NCBI GenBank assembly: GCA_019244055.1
Contig: JAFATG010000240.1
Location: forward strand, 1 to 36,743
Direction of reading: 5' to 3'
Length of the DNA stretch: 36,743 bases
From: Acidobacteriaceae bacterium
GTDB lineage: Bacteria > Acidobacteriota > Terriglobia > Bryobacterales > Bryobacteraceae
Of this stretch, positions 16,459 through 24,884 are shown piece by piece; position 1 is the stretch's first letter, and each line of letters opens with the position of its first letter. Both the position numbers and the translations under genes were made by a program. The notes under the pieces are model-generated. The model did not search any database. It had not been told where the DNA came from and saw only the letters and a program-made list of their open reading frames with translations.

Positions 16459-17189
16459 ACCTGATCCGTAAGCACAGACGGCGGCGGCCATCCAGGCGTC
16501 ACGTAAGCGAAATAGATGGCATCGAGCTGCGCCCAAAGAATGTCGCATTTGGAACGTAAGGCGGCGATGGCCAGTTTCTGTTGCTGGGGCGTGGATGCGT
16601 TCTGCGTCACGTAGTCCAGAGCGAATGCGGCGTCTTCAGGAGCCTGAGTGAGACGGGCGGTGAAGTACGTTAATCCTGATTCCAGCCACGGATAGTGCTG
16701 GCGGAGAGCGTCGATTCGCAGAGAGATGAGGTCTCGCGAGAATAGTTCGGTCAGGGAGGAGGCGACAGCTTCCAGAAAAGTTCGACGTGAAACGAGCTCC
16801 AGATAGGCATCCACAGCGTAACGCACTCCCGGCAGGATTTTGCATTCAGAGATGACATCTTTTCGATCGAGCCCGGTCGCTTCGGCCAGGCGGATCCATT
16901 TCTCGATACCGCCGGTGCGGTCGCCTGCTCCGTCGTGGTCCACGATCCGCTTCAGCCACGCGCGCCGAAAGCTCACATCGGTGCAGCGAGACAGGATGAT
17001 GGCGTCTTTGATCGGGATCCGGCTCTGGTAGTAGTAGCGATTCAAGGCCCAGGCCTGCAGTTGCTCTCGGGTCAGTTTCCCCTCATGCATGAGCAAGTGA
17101 AACGGGTGCTTGTGGTGATAATGTTCCGGTCCGATATCGAGCAACTTCTTCTTCAATTCGTCGGGGCGTAACAAGGTGTTGTCGCTCAT
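16455..17189 (-). CDS. pqqC: Pyrroloquinoline-quinone synthase
   Basis: Cofactor-free oxidase that performs the final ring closure and oxidation of PQQ synthesis. It belongs to the heme-oxygenase-like all-helical fold. Family landmarks are HPFHLLMHEGKLT, the catalytic-cavity segment NRYYYQSRIPIKDA, RIVDHDG and the late YPWLESGLTYF. From ATG 17189 it has 244 residues, the normal size. The longer open frame from 17225 adds 12 residues inside pqqB and is not needed. The start overlaps the pqqB stop in ATGA, and the stop overlaps pqqD likewise. Confidence 0.95.
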   Translation of the reverse strand: MSDNTLLRPDELKKKLLDIGPEHYHHKHPFHLLMHEGKLTREQLQAWALNRYYYQSRIPIKDAIILSRCTDVSFRRAWLKRIVDHDGAGDRTGGIEKWIRLAEATGLDRKDVISECKILPGVRYAVDAYLELVSRRTFLEAVASSLTELFSRDLISLRIDALRQHYPWLESGLTYFTARLTQAPEDAAFALDYVTQNASTPQQQKLAIAALRSKCDILWAQLDAIYFAYVTPGWPPPSVLTDQV

Positions 17190-18088
17190 ACGATCAAGTC
17201 CATGCCATCGCAAGCGATCTCCCATCCGGCATCACGAACCCGTCGAAACTCCTCGCTGTCCTCGTCAAGCATGGGATTCGTATTGTTGATGTGAATGAAA
17301 ATTTTTCGAGCCTCGATGTCCGCGAGCGCGCACAAAGTATCCTCCACGGGCTGGTGTCCCATCTGCCGCGCACTCTTTCCGTTTCCTTGCAAACGGATCA
17401 GTTCATCGTCCGACCAGAAGGTGCCATCGAAGAATACGACCTCGCAAGTTCTCAGGATTTGCGGCCAATCCGGCCGCACTCGGGAGGCGCCCGGAAACAG
17501 AGCGACCCGCCGTCCGAGGTGTTCAAGTAAGATTCCAAGCACCGCCTCGGCCCGATCAAATTGAGCGATTCTTTCTTTGGACACGAAGCCGGGGAAATCG
17601 CCCTCTGTCGATACTGGGACGCATTCGATACCACTGTTTCCGAGCGGAAAAGCCACGCCGGGCAGGATACTGATCCATGTGACTTGGTTGGGTTGACGGC
17701 GTAGAACTTGAAAGAGAGTATTGTCGGCAGTGAGAATTTGCCGGACGGCATTTGTCGCGTAAACGGTCAAGGGGTGCGATTCGCGCAAGAGCAGAAGGCC
17801 CAGGGCGGCATCCAGTTCCGCAGATGGCAGAACTATGCCAGAAATGGGAGAGTGCCGGAGATGAGATGCGTGAGGATGGAGCGGGGGAAAAGACTCGATC
17901 TGGAAACGGATGTCCGGACTGGCGTTCAGAAGAAACCAGCTCGTATCATCCGTCGAAATGGCAAGTTGCGCTTGAGTTCTCGGCTGACCGTTGAACCGGC
18001 CCTGACGCAGCCGCCGGCAATTTGAACAGGAGCAATTCCATTGCGGGAATCCTCCCCCAGCGGCTGCACCGAGAACTCGGATGCGCAT
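17186..18088 (-). CDS. pqqB: PQQ biosynthesis protein PqqB, metallo-hydrolase fold
   Basis: A metallo-beta-lactamase-fold protein, reported as an oxygenase that hydroxylates the PqqA-derived intermediate. It begins RIRVLGAAAGGGFPQWNC, with the structural zinc Cys19, Cys21 and Cys24. HLRHSPISGIVLPSAELDAALGLLLLRE and VVFFDGTFWSDDEL follow, and the C-terminal KIFIHINNTNPML holds a family histidine. It is 300 residues long. The start lies six bases after the pqqA stop, so pqqA and pqqB are likely on one message; the end overlaps pqqC. Confidence 0.95.
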   Translation of the reverse strand: MRIRVLGAAAGGGFPQWNCSCSNCRRLRQGRFNGQPRTQAQLAISTDDTSWFLLNASPDIRFQIESFPPLHPHASHLRHSPISGIVLPSAELDAALGLLLLRESHPLTVYATNAVRQILTADNTLFQVLRRQPNQVTWISILPGVAFPLGNSGIECVPVSTEGDFPGFVSKERIAQFDRAEAVLGILLEHLGRRVALFPGASRVRPDWPQILRTCEVVFFDGTFWSDDELIRLQGNGKSARQMGHQPVEDTLCALADIEARKIFIHINNTNPMLDEDSEEFRRVRDAGWEIACDGMDLIV

Positions 18089-18094
18089 CCACGA

Positions 18095-18172
18095 TTAGAT
18101 CTCTGGGTTTGCGTAGCTCGCGATTTCACAGCTCAGACAGACTTCTTCAAACTGAGGTGTAGACCATTCCAT
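18095..18172 (-). CDS. pqqA: PQQ precursor peptide PqqA
   Basis: This 25-codon gene encodes the peptide whose Glu and Tyr become PQQ. From ATG 18172 it reads EWSTPQFEEV, then CLSCEIASYANPEI to TAA at 18095. The essential Glu16-x3-Tyr20 pair is intact, preceded by the Trp-x2-Pro start common to PqqA. Two cysteines (12 and 15) flank the core; Cys15 before the Glu is found in some families, while Cys12 is less usual. AAGGAG (18189-18184) lies 11 bases before the start. The stop is six bases before pqqB. The peptide is too short for routine gene finders. Confidence 0.93.
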   Translation of the reverse strand: MEWSTPQFEEVCLSCEIASYANPEI

Positions 18173-18228
18173 ATTTTGATTAGCTCCTTAATGGATATTC
18201 TAACCCTAATCGTCCCGAGGAGGTCTGC
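18173..18228. promoter_or_regulatory. 56-base divergent region between pqqA and the MFS gene
   Basis: This region holds the pqqA ribosome site (AAGGAG, 18184-18189), the MFS ribosome site (18218-18223) and an A/T-rich core. TATTCT (18196-18201) on the plus strand and its complement TAGAAT on the minus strand could be -10 elements. No good -35 elements at 17 bases were found. Promoters may overlap the neighbouring coding regions. Confidence 0.35.
18218..18223 (+). promoter_or_regulatory. Perfect Shine-Dalgarno fixing a TTG start
   Basis: AGGAGG ends five bases before TTG 18229-18231. It is the strongest ribosome site in the neighbourhood and supports the TTG start of the MFS gene. Confidence 0.7.
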
Positions 18229-19464
18229 TTGCCCGAAAGGTTGACAACGCTGCCGGGCCGAAGCTGGCCAGCGGGCGTTCGCGCGCTTCGGCACCGGCAG
18301 TTCCGAGCTCTTTGGAGCGGTTTGCTCGTATCGGCGATCGGCACCTGGATGCAAATCGTCGCGCAAAGCCTGCTGGTTCTGCGGCTATCCCATGGGTCGG
18401 CGTTCGCGCTTGGCTGCGTTTCGCTTGCGCAGGCTTCCGCGTTCTTTGGATTTGCGCTGGTGGGTGGCGGTTTGGCAGATCGCCTGGATCGCAGGCGGCT
18501 GCTAATGGTCACGCAGACCGGGTTGATGCTGCTCGCCGGCACGCTGGGTTTGCTTACGACGTTGGGGGCCGTAAATGTGCCGATCATCGCGGCGATTGCG
18601 TTCGTCTCCGGAGTGATTCTCAGCTTCGATCAGCCTGCACGCGCAGCGCTTGTCGCCACGCTTGTGCCGGAGGAGGATCTTCTGAATGCAATTTCACTGC
18701 AATCGGCGGTTTTCAACACGGCAGCGGTCGCGGGGCCTGCGCTGGCGGGTTTGATTGTGAATTGGATGGGACTGGCGGCGGACTTTTTCCTGAATGCGCT
18801 GAGCTTTACTGGCGTACTCGCCGCTCTGATGTTCCTGACCAGCGAACCGTCCCTGCCACGCCGGCGTGAGAAGCTGGTCACGCAGATACGCGAGGCACTC
18901 CGCTCCGTGCGGCACGATCCGGTTCTCCTTTCGGCTTTGTGCGCTTACGGAATGCTTCTTTTTGCCGGACCGTCGTTGCAGTTATTGCTTCCGGTGCTCG
19001 CGCTGAACCGGCTGCATGTTGGGCCTGCGATTCTCGGGTTTCTTTTCTCGGCAGCCGGTGTTGGTGCAGTGTTGGGCGCGATTGTTTTGGGAAGCTTTCG
19101 AGCCCCGACCATTCGGATGGCCGGGGTGGCTTTAGCATGTTGGTGCGCGGCTTTGGCCATCGCCGGAGCAGGAATCACGGTTCGCGTTACATTCGGGGCG
19201 CTGGTTCTGATGGGCGCGTCGCAGAGCATTGTGGGGTCAAGCACGTCCGCACTGCTACAGACGCGTGTTCCGGCTCAGCAACGCGGGCGGGTGATGAGCC
19301 TGAACACACTGCTCCTTATGGGCGTTCGTCCGCTCGGGGATTTCCCCGCCGGCGCATTGATCGCTGGAATCGGCGCGCCGCTTACTGCCGCTGTGAGTGC
19401 CGCGGTTGTTGCGGCCACCGGGATTTTCATTTACGAAAAGGCGAGTCGACCGGCTACGAGATAG
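18229..19464 (+). CDS. MFS transporter, EntS-like exporter group
   Basis: An inner-membrane protein of 411 residues with 12 predicted helices, for example LWSGLLVSAIGTWMQIVAQSLLVLRLS near the start and FGFALVGGGLADRLDRRRLLM, which holds the family loop G-x3-D-R-x2-R-R. Such members of the MFS_3/EntS group export small molecules such as siderophores or drugs. SFDQPARAALVATLVPEEDLLNA matches that group well. The start is TTG with a perfect AGGAGG. The gene is divergent from pqqA across 56 bases, so a link to PQQ (export or regulation) is possible but unproven. The substrate is unknown. Confidence 0.85.
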   Translation: MPERLTTLPGRSWPAGVRALRHRQFRALWSGLLVSAIGTWMQIVAQSLLVLRLSHGSAFALGCVSLAQASAFFGFALVGGGLADRLDRRRLLMVTQTGLMLLAGTLGLLTTLGAVNVPIIAAIAFVSGVILSFDQPARAALVATLVPEEDLLNAISLQSAVFNTAAVAGPALAGLIVNWMGLAADFFLNALSFTGVLAALMFLTSEPSLPRRREKLVTQIREALRSVRHDPVLLSALCAYGMLLFAGPSLQLLLPVLALNRLHVGPAILGFLFSAAGVGAVLGAIVLGSFRAPTIRMAGVALACWCAALAIAGAGITVRVTFGALVLMGASQSIVGSSTSALLQTRVPAQQRGRVMSLNTLLLMGVRPLGDFPAGALIAGIGAPLTAAVSAAVVAATGIFIYEKASRPATR

Positions 19465-19579
19465 TGAGATGGTTTGAAGCGAGGCGTTGCGGAGTACGAG
19501 AGAGTTGGCGACTCCTGCAACGCTGATCTCAGCTTTTTCCGGTAAACTCGGTTCATTCGGGCAACGGAACCTCACGGGG

Positions 19580-22201
19580 ATGGTTGGCCAAACAGTATCG
19601 CACTACCGCATTATCGAGAAGCTTGGCGGCGGGGGCATGGGCGTTGTGTATCGTGCCGAAGATCTCAGTCTTGGCCGTGACGTAGCGCTGAAGTTTCTGC
19701 CCGAAGAAGTTGTACATGACCGAGTCGCTTTGGAGCGTTTCGTGCGCGAAGCGCATGCCGCGGCGGCGATCAACCACCCGAACATCTGTACCGTGTACGA
19801 AATTGGGGAGCACGAGGGCAGCCCGTTCCTGGCGATGGAAATGCTCGAAGGGCAGACGCTGAAGCATCGTATCGGGAATAAGCCCGTTCCGATTGATTCG
19901 CTCCTGAGTTGGGCGATTCAGATCTGCGACGGCCTCGAAGCGGCGCATTCACGCGGGATTGTGCATCGCGACATCAAAGCAGCAAACCTGTTCATCACGG
20001 CACGTGGCCAAGCGAAGATTCTCGATTTCGGATTGGCGAAGCTCGCGATAACTGGCCGTCAGGTACGAGCGGCCTGTATACCGGAGCGGACGGAAACCGC
20101 TGCGATCGAGATTCTGACCACGCGCGGCACAACCGCGGGAACTCCGGGATATATGTCTCCGGAACAGACACGCGGCGAAGAGCTCGATACCCGCACCGAC
20201 CTGTTTTCCCTCGGTATCGTGCTGTACGAATTAGCGACGGGCAGGATGCCGTTTCAGGGGAAGACCTCGGCCGCCGTCATGGTCGCTATTCTGCACGAGA
20301 CGCCGATGCCGCCGTCTCAGATCAGTCCCGAGCTTCCGTTGAAGCTCGAAGAGATCATCAACAAGGCACTCGAAAAAGATCGCGATGTGCGATACCAGCA
20401 TGCGGCTGACCTAAGGGCAGACTTGAAGCGGCTGAAGAGAGATCTCGATCCCGGTCAGGCCTCTTCGACCCCCAGCATTCGCGCACACCCGGCCCGGCGG
20501 AAGCCCCGCTGGGCGGCGGCGATTGGCGTTGCTATCGCCATCATCACGGCTGCCGCTATCGGCTCCGTTATCACGCGACCACCTCCGCAGCCGAGGATTT
20601 TGGCTACTACGCAGATTACGGATGATGGTCGAGCAAAAGTCGCCTACGTGACGGATGGCGCACGGTTGTATTACACTGCTTCGGCCGCGTTTCTCAAATA
20701 CGAAAACTTCGAAGTCTCCACCAGGGGAGGAGAGCCCATTCCTCTTCCGAACTATACCCGCGGGATGATCTTGCAAGACATTTCACCCGATAAGGCTGAG
20801 CTGCTGCTTGAAAAGCCGGGCGCCGAATTTTCGAACGGACTTTGGATAGCCCCGGTTCTCGGGGGTGCTCCGAGACAGTTGGGGGAACTGGTTGAGAGCG
20901 GTGGTGCAGCATGGGCTCCGGATGGCCAGGAACTGGTCTATATCAAAGGTCAAGAGCTGCTGATTGCGAAGAGCGATGGCGCTGAAGTCAAAAGGTTATG
21001 TGTGGTCACTGGCACACCCGCTCACCCGTGCTGGTCGCCGGACGGAAGCAGAATTCGTTTTGATATTGAGGATGTGTCCATACCGTCGTCGATTTGGGAG
21101 ATATCGAGAGCCGGAACAAATCTACATGCTTTGCTTCCTGGCTGGCACGGTCACTATTGCTGCGGTTCCTGGACTACAGATAGAAGGTATTTCGTTTTCA
21201 ACTCAGAACACAACATCTGGGCCATGCGCGAGAAAACACGTCTGTTCCAGAAGGCGAGCGGGAAACCGGTGCAACTGACCACGGGACCGATGTACCTCGA
21301 CATACCACTCCTCAGCCGTGATGGCAAGCGGATCTTCGCGGCAGGTTGGCAGCCACGCACCGAACTCGTGCGCTACGATTTGAAATCCGGGCAGTTTCTT
21401 CCCTACCTGGCAGGAATTTCGGCGGACGGGTTAGATTTTTCGAGAGACGGGAAGTCGGTGGCCTACGTTATATTTCCGGAAGGCACTCTGTGGCGGGCCA
21501 ACTCCGATGGCAGCGAGCGGCAACAACTCACGTTCCCGCCGCTTCGTGCCGCTCTGCCCCGCTGGTCACCGGATGACAAGCAGATTGCCTTCATGGGTGC
21601 CCTGCCCGGGCAACCGGAGCGCATTTATTTGATATCGCCAGACGGCGGCACTCCCCGGCGGGCGACGAGTAGCGAGATCGGTGATCAGGGGGATTTTGAT
21701 CCGGCGTGGTCGGTGGATGGATCGTCGCTCGTCTTCGGCACTTTTCCAAAACGCGGAGATGCTCCTGATAAACTGCGGCTCCGCGTGTTCGATTTGAAAA
21801 CCCGCCAAGTTTATGCGCTCGCTGGCTCAGAAGGTCTCTTCTCGCCGCGCTGGTCCCCGAATGGGAAGTACATCGTGGGTCTTTCGCCCGACTCGGTGAA
21901 GCTTATGCTTTATGACTTGCGGACGCACGAGCAAACTGAACTGGCAAACAAGGGAATCGGTTGTCCTTCATGGTCGCGCGACAGCGAGTTCGTGTACTTC
22001 GATACATCGGGGAATGATGCCGCCTTTTTTCGCGTGCGCATTCGCGACCGAAAGATCGAGCAAATTGTAAGTCTGAAAGACGTTCGTAGGACTGCGGGCA
22101 CATTTGGCCCATGGACCGGACTTGCTCCGGACGGCTCCCTGCTCGTCCAGCGTGATACGGGGGCGAGTGAGATCTATGCCTTTGACTGGGAGGCGCCGTA
22201 G
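19580..22201 (+). CDS. Ser/Thr protein kinase with C-terminal WD40/PD40 propeller
   Basis: An 873-residue membrane kinase. The cytosolic kinase domain spans about 1-290: Gly-loop GGGGMGVVY, Lys38 (VALKFL), HRDIKAANL with Asp131, DFG at 149-151, an activation-segment insert (about 160-185) and [10 protein letters not shown]. One membrane helix (about 311-331, [21 protein letters not shown]) follows. The periplasmic part is a beta-propeller built of PD40-like repeats, for example [44 protein letters not shown] and [10 protein letters not shown]. This fits a sensor kinase whose extracytoplasmic propeller detects a ligand. ATG 19580 is preferred because it begins just before the kinase core; the frame is open to 19487. 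The next gene is a tandem copy. Confidence 0.9.
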   Translation: MVGQTVSHYRIIEKLGGGGMGVVYRAEDLSLGRDVALKFLPEEVVHDRVALERFVREAHAAAAINHPNICTVYEIGEHEGSPFLAMEMLEGQTLKHRIGNKPVPIDSLLSWAIQICDGLEAAHSRGIVHRDIKAANLFITARGQAKILDFGLAKLAITGRQVRAACIPERTETAAIEILTTRGTTAGTPGYMSPEQTRGEELDTRTDLFSLGIVLYELATGRMPFQGKTSAAVMVAILHETPMPPSQISPELPLKLEEIINKALEKDRDVRYQHAADLRADLKRLKRDLDPGQASSTPSIRAHPARRKPRWAAAIGVAIAIITAAAIGSVITRPPPQPRILATTQITDDGRAKVAYVTDGARLYYTASAAFLKYENFEVSTRGGEPIPLPNYTRGMILQDISPDKAELLLEKPGAEFSNGLWIAPVLGGAPRQLGELVESGGAAWAPDGQELVYIKGQELLIAKSDGAEVKRLCVVTGTPAHPCWSPDGSRIRFDIEDVSIPSSIWEISRAGTNLHALLPGWHGHYCCGSWTTDRRYFVFNSEHNIWAMREKTRLFQKASGKPVQLTTGPMYLDIPLLSRDGKRIFAAGWQPRTELVRYDLKSGQFLPYLAGISADGLDFSRDGKSVAYVIFPEGTLWRANSDGSERQQLTFPPLRAALPRWSPDDKQIAFMGALPGQPERIYLISPDGGTPRRATSSEIGDQGDFDPAWSVDGSSLVFGTFPKRGDAPDKLRLRVFDLKTRQVYALAGSEGLFSPRWSPNGKYIVGLSPDSVKLMLYDLRTHEQTELANKGIGCPSWSRDSEFVYFDTSGNDAAFFRVRIRDRKIEQIVSLKDVRRTAGTFGPWTGLAPDGSLLVQRDTGASEIYAFDWEAP

Positions 22202-22225
22202 ATTTCTGCGGTAGTCTTAGTGATC

Positions 22226-24873
22226 ATGCCAGCGGGGGAATTGCTAGCGCCTGGCACAACGGTATCGCATTACCGCATTGTCGAGAAACTTGGCGGCGGG
22301 GGCATGGGGGTGGTGTATCGCGCCGAAGATCTCAGTCTTGGCCGTGAAGTAGCGCTGAAGTTTCTGCCCGAAGAGACCGCGCACGACCGAATCGCTCTGG
22401 AACGCTTCGAGCGTGAAGCGCGGGCCGCGGCGGCGATCAACCACCCGAATATCTGCACGGTTCATGAAGTTGGCGAGCATGAGGGCAAGCCGTTCCTCGT
22501 CATGGAGTTGCTCGAAGGGCAGACGCTGAAGCATCGCATAGGGAATAAGCCGGTCCCGATCGATTCGCTCCTGAGTTGGGCGATTCAGATCTGCGACTCT
22601 CGATGCTGCACATGCGCGCGGCATCGTGCATCGCGATATCAAGCCGGCCAATCTGTTCATCACGACACGGGGCCAGGCAAAGATTCTAGATTTCGGTTTG
22701 GCAAAGCTCGCGATGACCGGTCGCCACGTACGCGCCTCAATACCGGACCGGACTGAAACCGCCGCGGTCGATATTCTCACGACGCCTGGCTCAGCCGCAG
22801 GAACTCCGGGTTATATGTCGCCAGAGCAGGCGCGCGGCGAAGAGCTGGATGCGCGGACTGATCTGTTTTCGCTTGGTATCGTGCTGTACGAATTAGCGAC
22901 CGGGAAGATGCCGTTCGGGGGCAAGACCTCTGGTGCGGTGATGGGCGCGATTCTGCATGAGACGCCCGTGCCGCCGTGTCATTTGAATCCCGAGCTTCCA
23001 GTCAAGTTGGAAGAGATCATCGGGAAGGCGCTTGAAAAAGATCGCGATGTCCGATATCAGCATGCAGCCGATTTGCGATCTGATTTGAAGCGACTCAAGA
23101 GAGATCTCGACTCTGGTGTTTCTTCCGCGCCCAGCATTCGCGCGCAGCCGGCCCGGCGGAATCCCCGCTGGAGGTTTGTGGCCATTGCGGCCGTGGTCGG
23201 TATCGCAGCCGCTCTTCTCACTTTGATTCTTCTAAAACCGCTGCCGCCGCCAAGAATCTTGGCCACCAGGCAGATCACAAATGATGGCCGAACAAAAATC
23301 GCGTACGTAACGGACGGCGCACGCTTGTATTACAGTGCTTCTCTCGCGTTTCTCGTTTTTGAAAATTTCCAGGTATCAACCAAGGGGGAGACTCTCTTTC
23401 TCTTCCCGACTGTACGCGCGGGATGATCGTCCAAGACATCTCACCCGATAAAACGGAGCTTCTATTGCTGAAGCGGGGCAGCGGCGTGTCTTTGGATACC
23501 AGACCATCGCCGCTTTGGGTAGTACCGGTCTTGGGTGGCGCTCCCCGGCGTTTGGGGGAGCTGGTTGAGAGCGCCGGTGCAGCTTGGGCTCCGGACGGCC
23601 AGGAACTGATCTATATCAAAGGTCAAGAGCTGCACGTAGCGAAGAGCGACGGAACCGAAGTCAGAAGATTGGGTGTAGTCAACGGGATGCCCTCCGGTCC
23701 GCGCTGGTCGCCCGACGGAAGCAGAATCCGCTTCGACGTCGGGGATGCGTCCCAATCCGTTTCAATTTGGGAAGTGTCCAGAGACGGAACAAATCTGCGT
23801 CCTTTGTTTCGCGCTTGGCACGAAACGCACTGTTGCGGCTCCTGGACTGCAGATGGAAGGTATTTCGTTTTCAGCTCCCGCGGCAACATTTGGGCCATTC
23901 GCGAGAAAACAGGCCGGTTCCAGAGAGCGAGCCGTGAGCCGGTGCAATTGACCACAGGACCCATGCAGCTCTTCGGGCCGATTCCCAGCCCAGATGGCAA
24001 ACGGATCTTCGCGACAGGCTGGCAGCCACGCACCGAACTCGTACGCTACGATTCGAAATCCGGCCAGTTTTCCCCTACCTTGGAGGAATTTCCGCAGAAG
24101 CGTTGGATTTTTCCAGGGACGGCAAATGGGTGGCATACGTAGCGTATCCTGAAGGTACTCTGTGGCGGGCTAACGCCGATGGCAGCGAGCGGCGCCAACT
24201 CACATTCCCGCCGCTGCAGGCTGGTCTGCCTCGCTGGTCGCCAGATAATACGCAGATAGCGTTTGTGGGCGCACTGCCCGGGAAACAGTGGCGGATCTAT
24301 CTGATGTCGTCCGATGGCGGCACTCCTCAGCAGATAACAAATGCTGAGAGCGGTAATGAGGGTGACTTTGATCCGATCTGGTCGGCCGATGGATCGTCGC
24401 TTGCCTTCGGCGGTAATCCGATTTTGGGAGAGGCGCCGAGGAAACTGGTGATCCGCGTGCTGGATGTGGAGACGGGCCGAATTTCCGCGCTTCCTGGCTC
24501 CGAAGGTCTTTGGTCGCCGCGCTGGTCGCCCGACGGCAAATACGTCGCAGCTCTTTCAAGCGACTCGGCGAAGCTTATGCTTTATGAGCTCCGGACGCAC
24601 GAGCAGGTCGAGATCGCAAGTGGAGACATCAACTATCCGACGTGGTCGCGCACTGGTGGGTCCGTGTACTTCGATACTGCGGGGAACGATCCCGGTTTCT
24701 TTCGCGTACACATTCGAGACCGAAAGATCGAGCGTCTTGTAAGCCTGAAGGACGTTCATCGGAGTGTGGGCACATTTGGCACGTGGACGGGACTTGCACC
24801 AGACGACTCGCTGCTCGTGCAGCGCGATGCGGGGGCAGGCGAGATCTATGCGCTCGATTGGGAGGCGCCGTAG
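22226..24873 (+). pseudogene. Ser/Thr protein kinase with propeller, second copy, three frameshifts
   Basis: A copy of the preceding gene broken in three places, shown by base-by-base comparison. First, two G are missing after GAC at 22595-22597, in the QICDGL region before the HRD motif. Second, the run at 23384-23388 has five G where six are needed. Third, the run at 24072-24075 has four C where five are needed. Joined, the parts carry all kinase motifs ([34 protein letters not shown]), a membrane helix (about 23170-23240) and PD40 repeats to the shared end DWEAP. As written, translation would stop or shift before the catalytic core, so it cannot make a functional kinase. Two of three lesions are single-base losses in homopolymers, so sequencing error must be excluded. 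Confidence 0.8.
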
Positions 24874-24884
24874 GCGTCTGGTTG

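Larger units (their letters stand above)
19580..24873 (+). repeat. Tandem duplication of a kinase-propeller gene
   Basis: Two head-to-tail copies, 19580-22201 and 22226-24873, 24 bases apart. Long stretches are near-identical in DNA, for example in the Gly-loop region and from GACGCTGAAGCATCG onward; the propeller halves differ more. The junction carries no mobile element. Confidence 0.8.

Noticed and set aside
24850-24884. Stem between the kinase copy and the quinoprotein gene
   Set aside because: Only about five base pairs with a wobble and no T-run; not enough for a terminator call.
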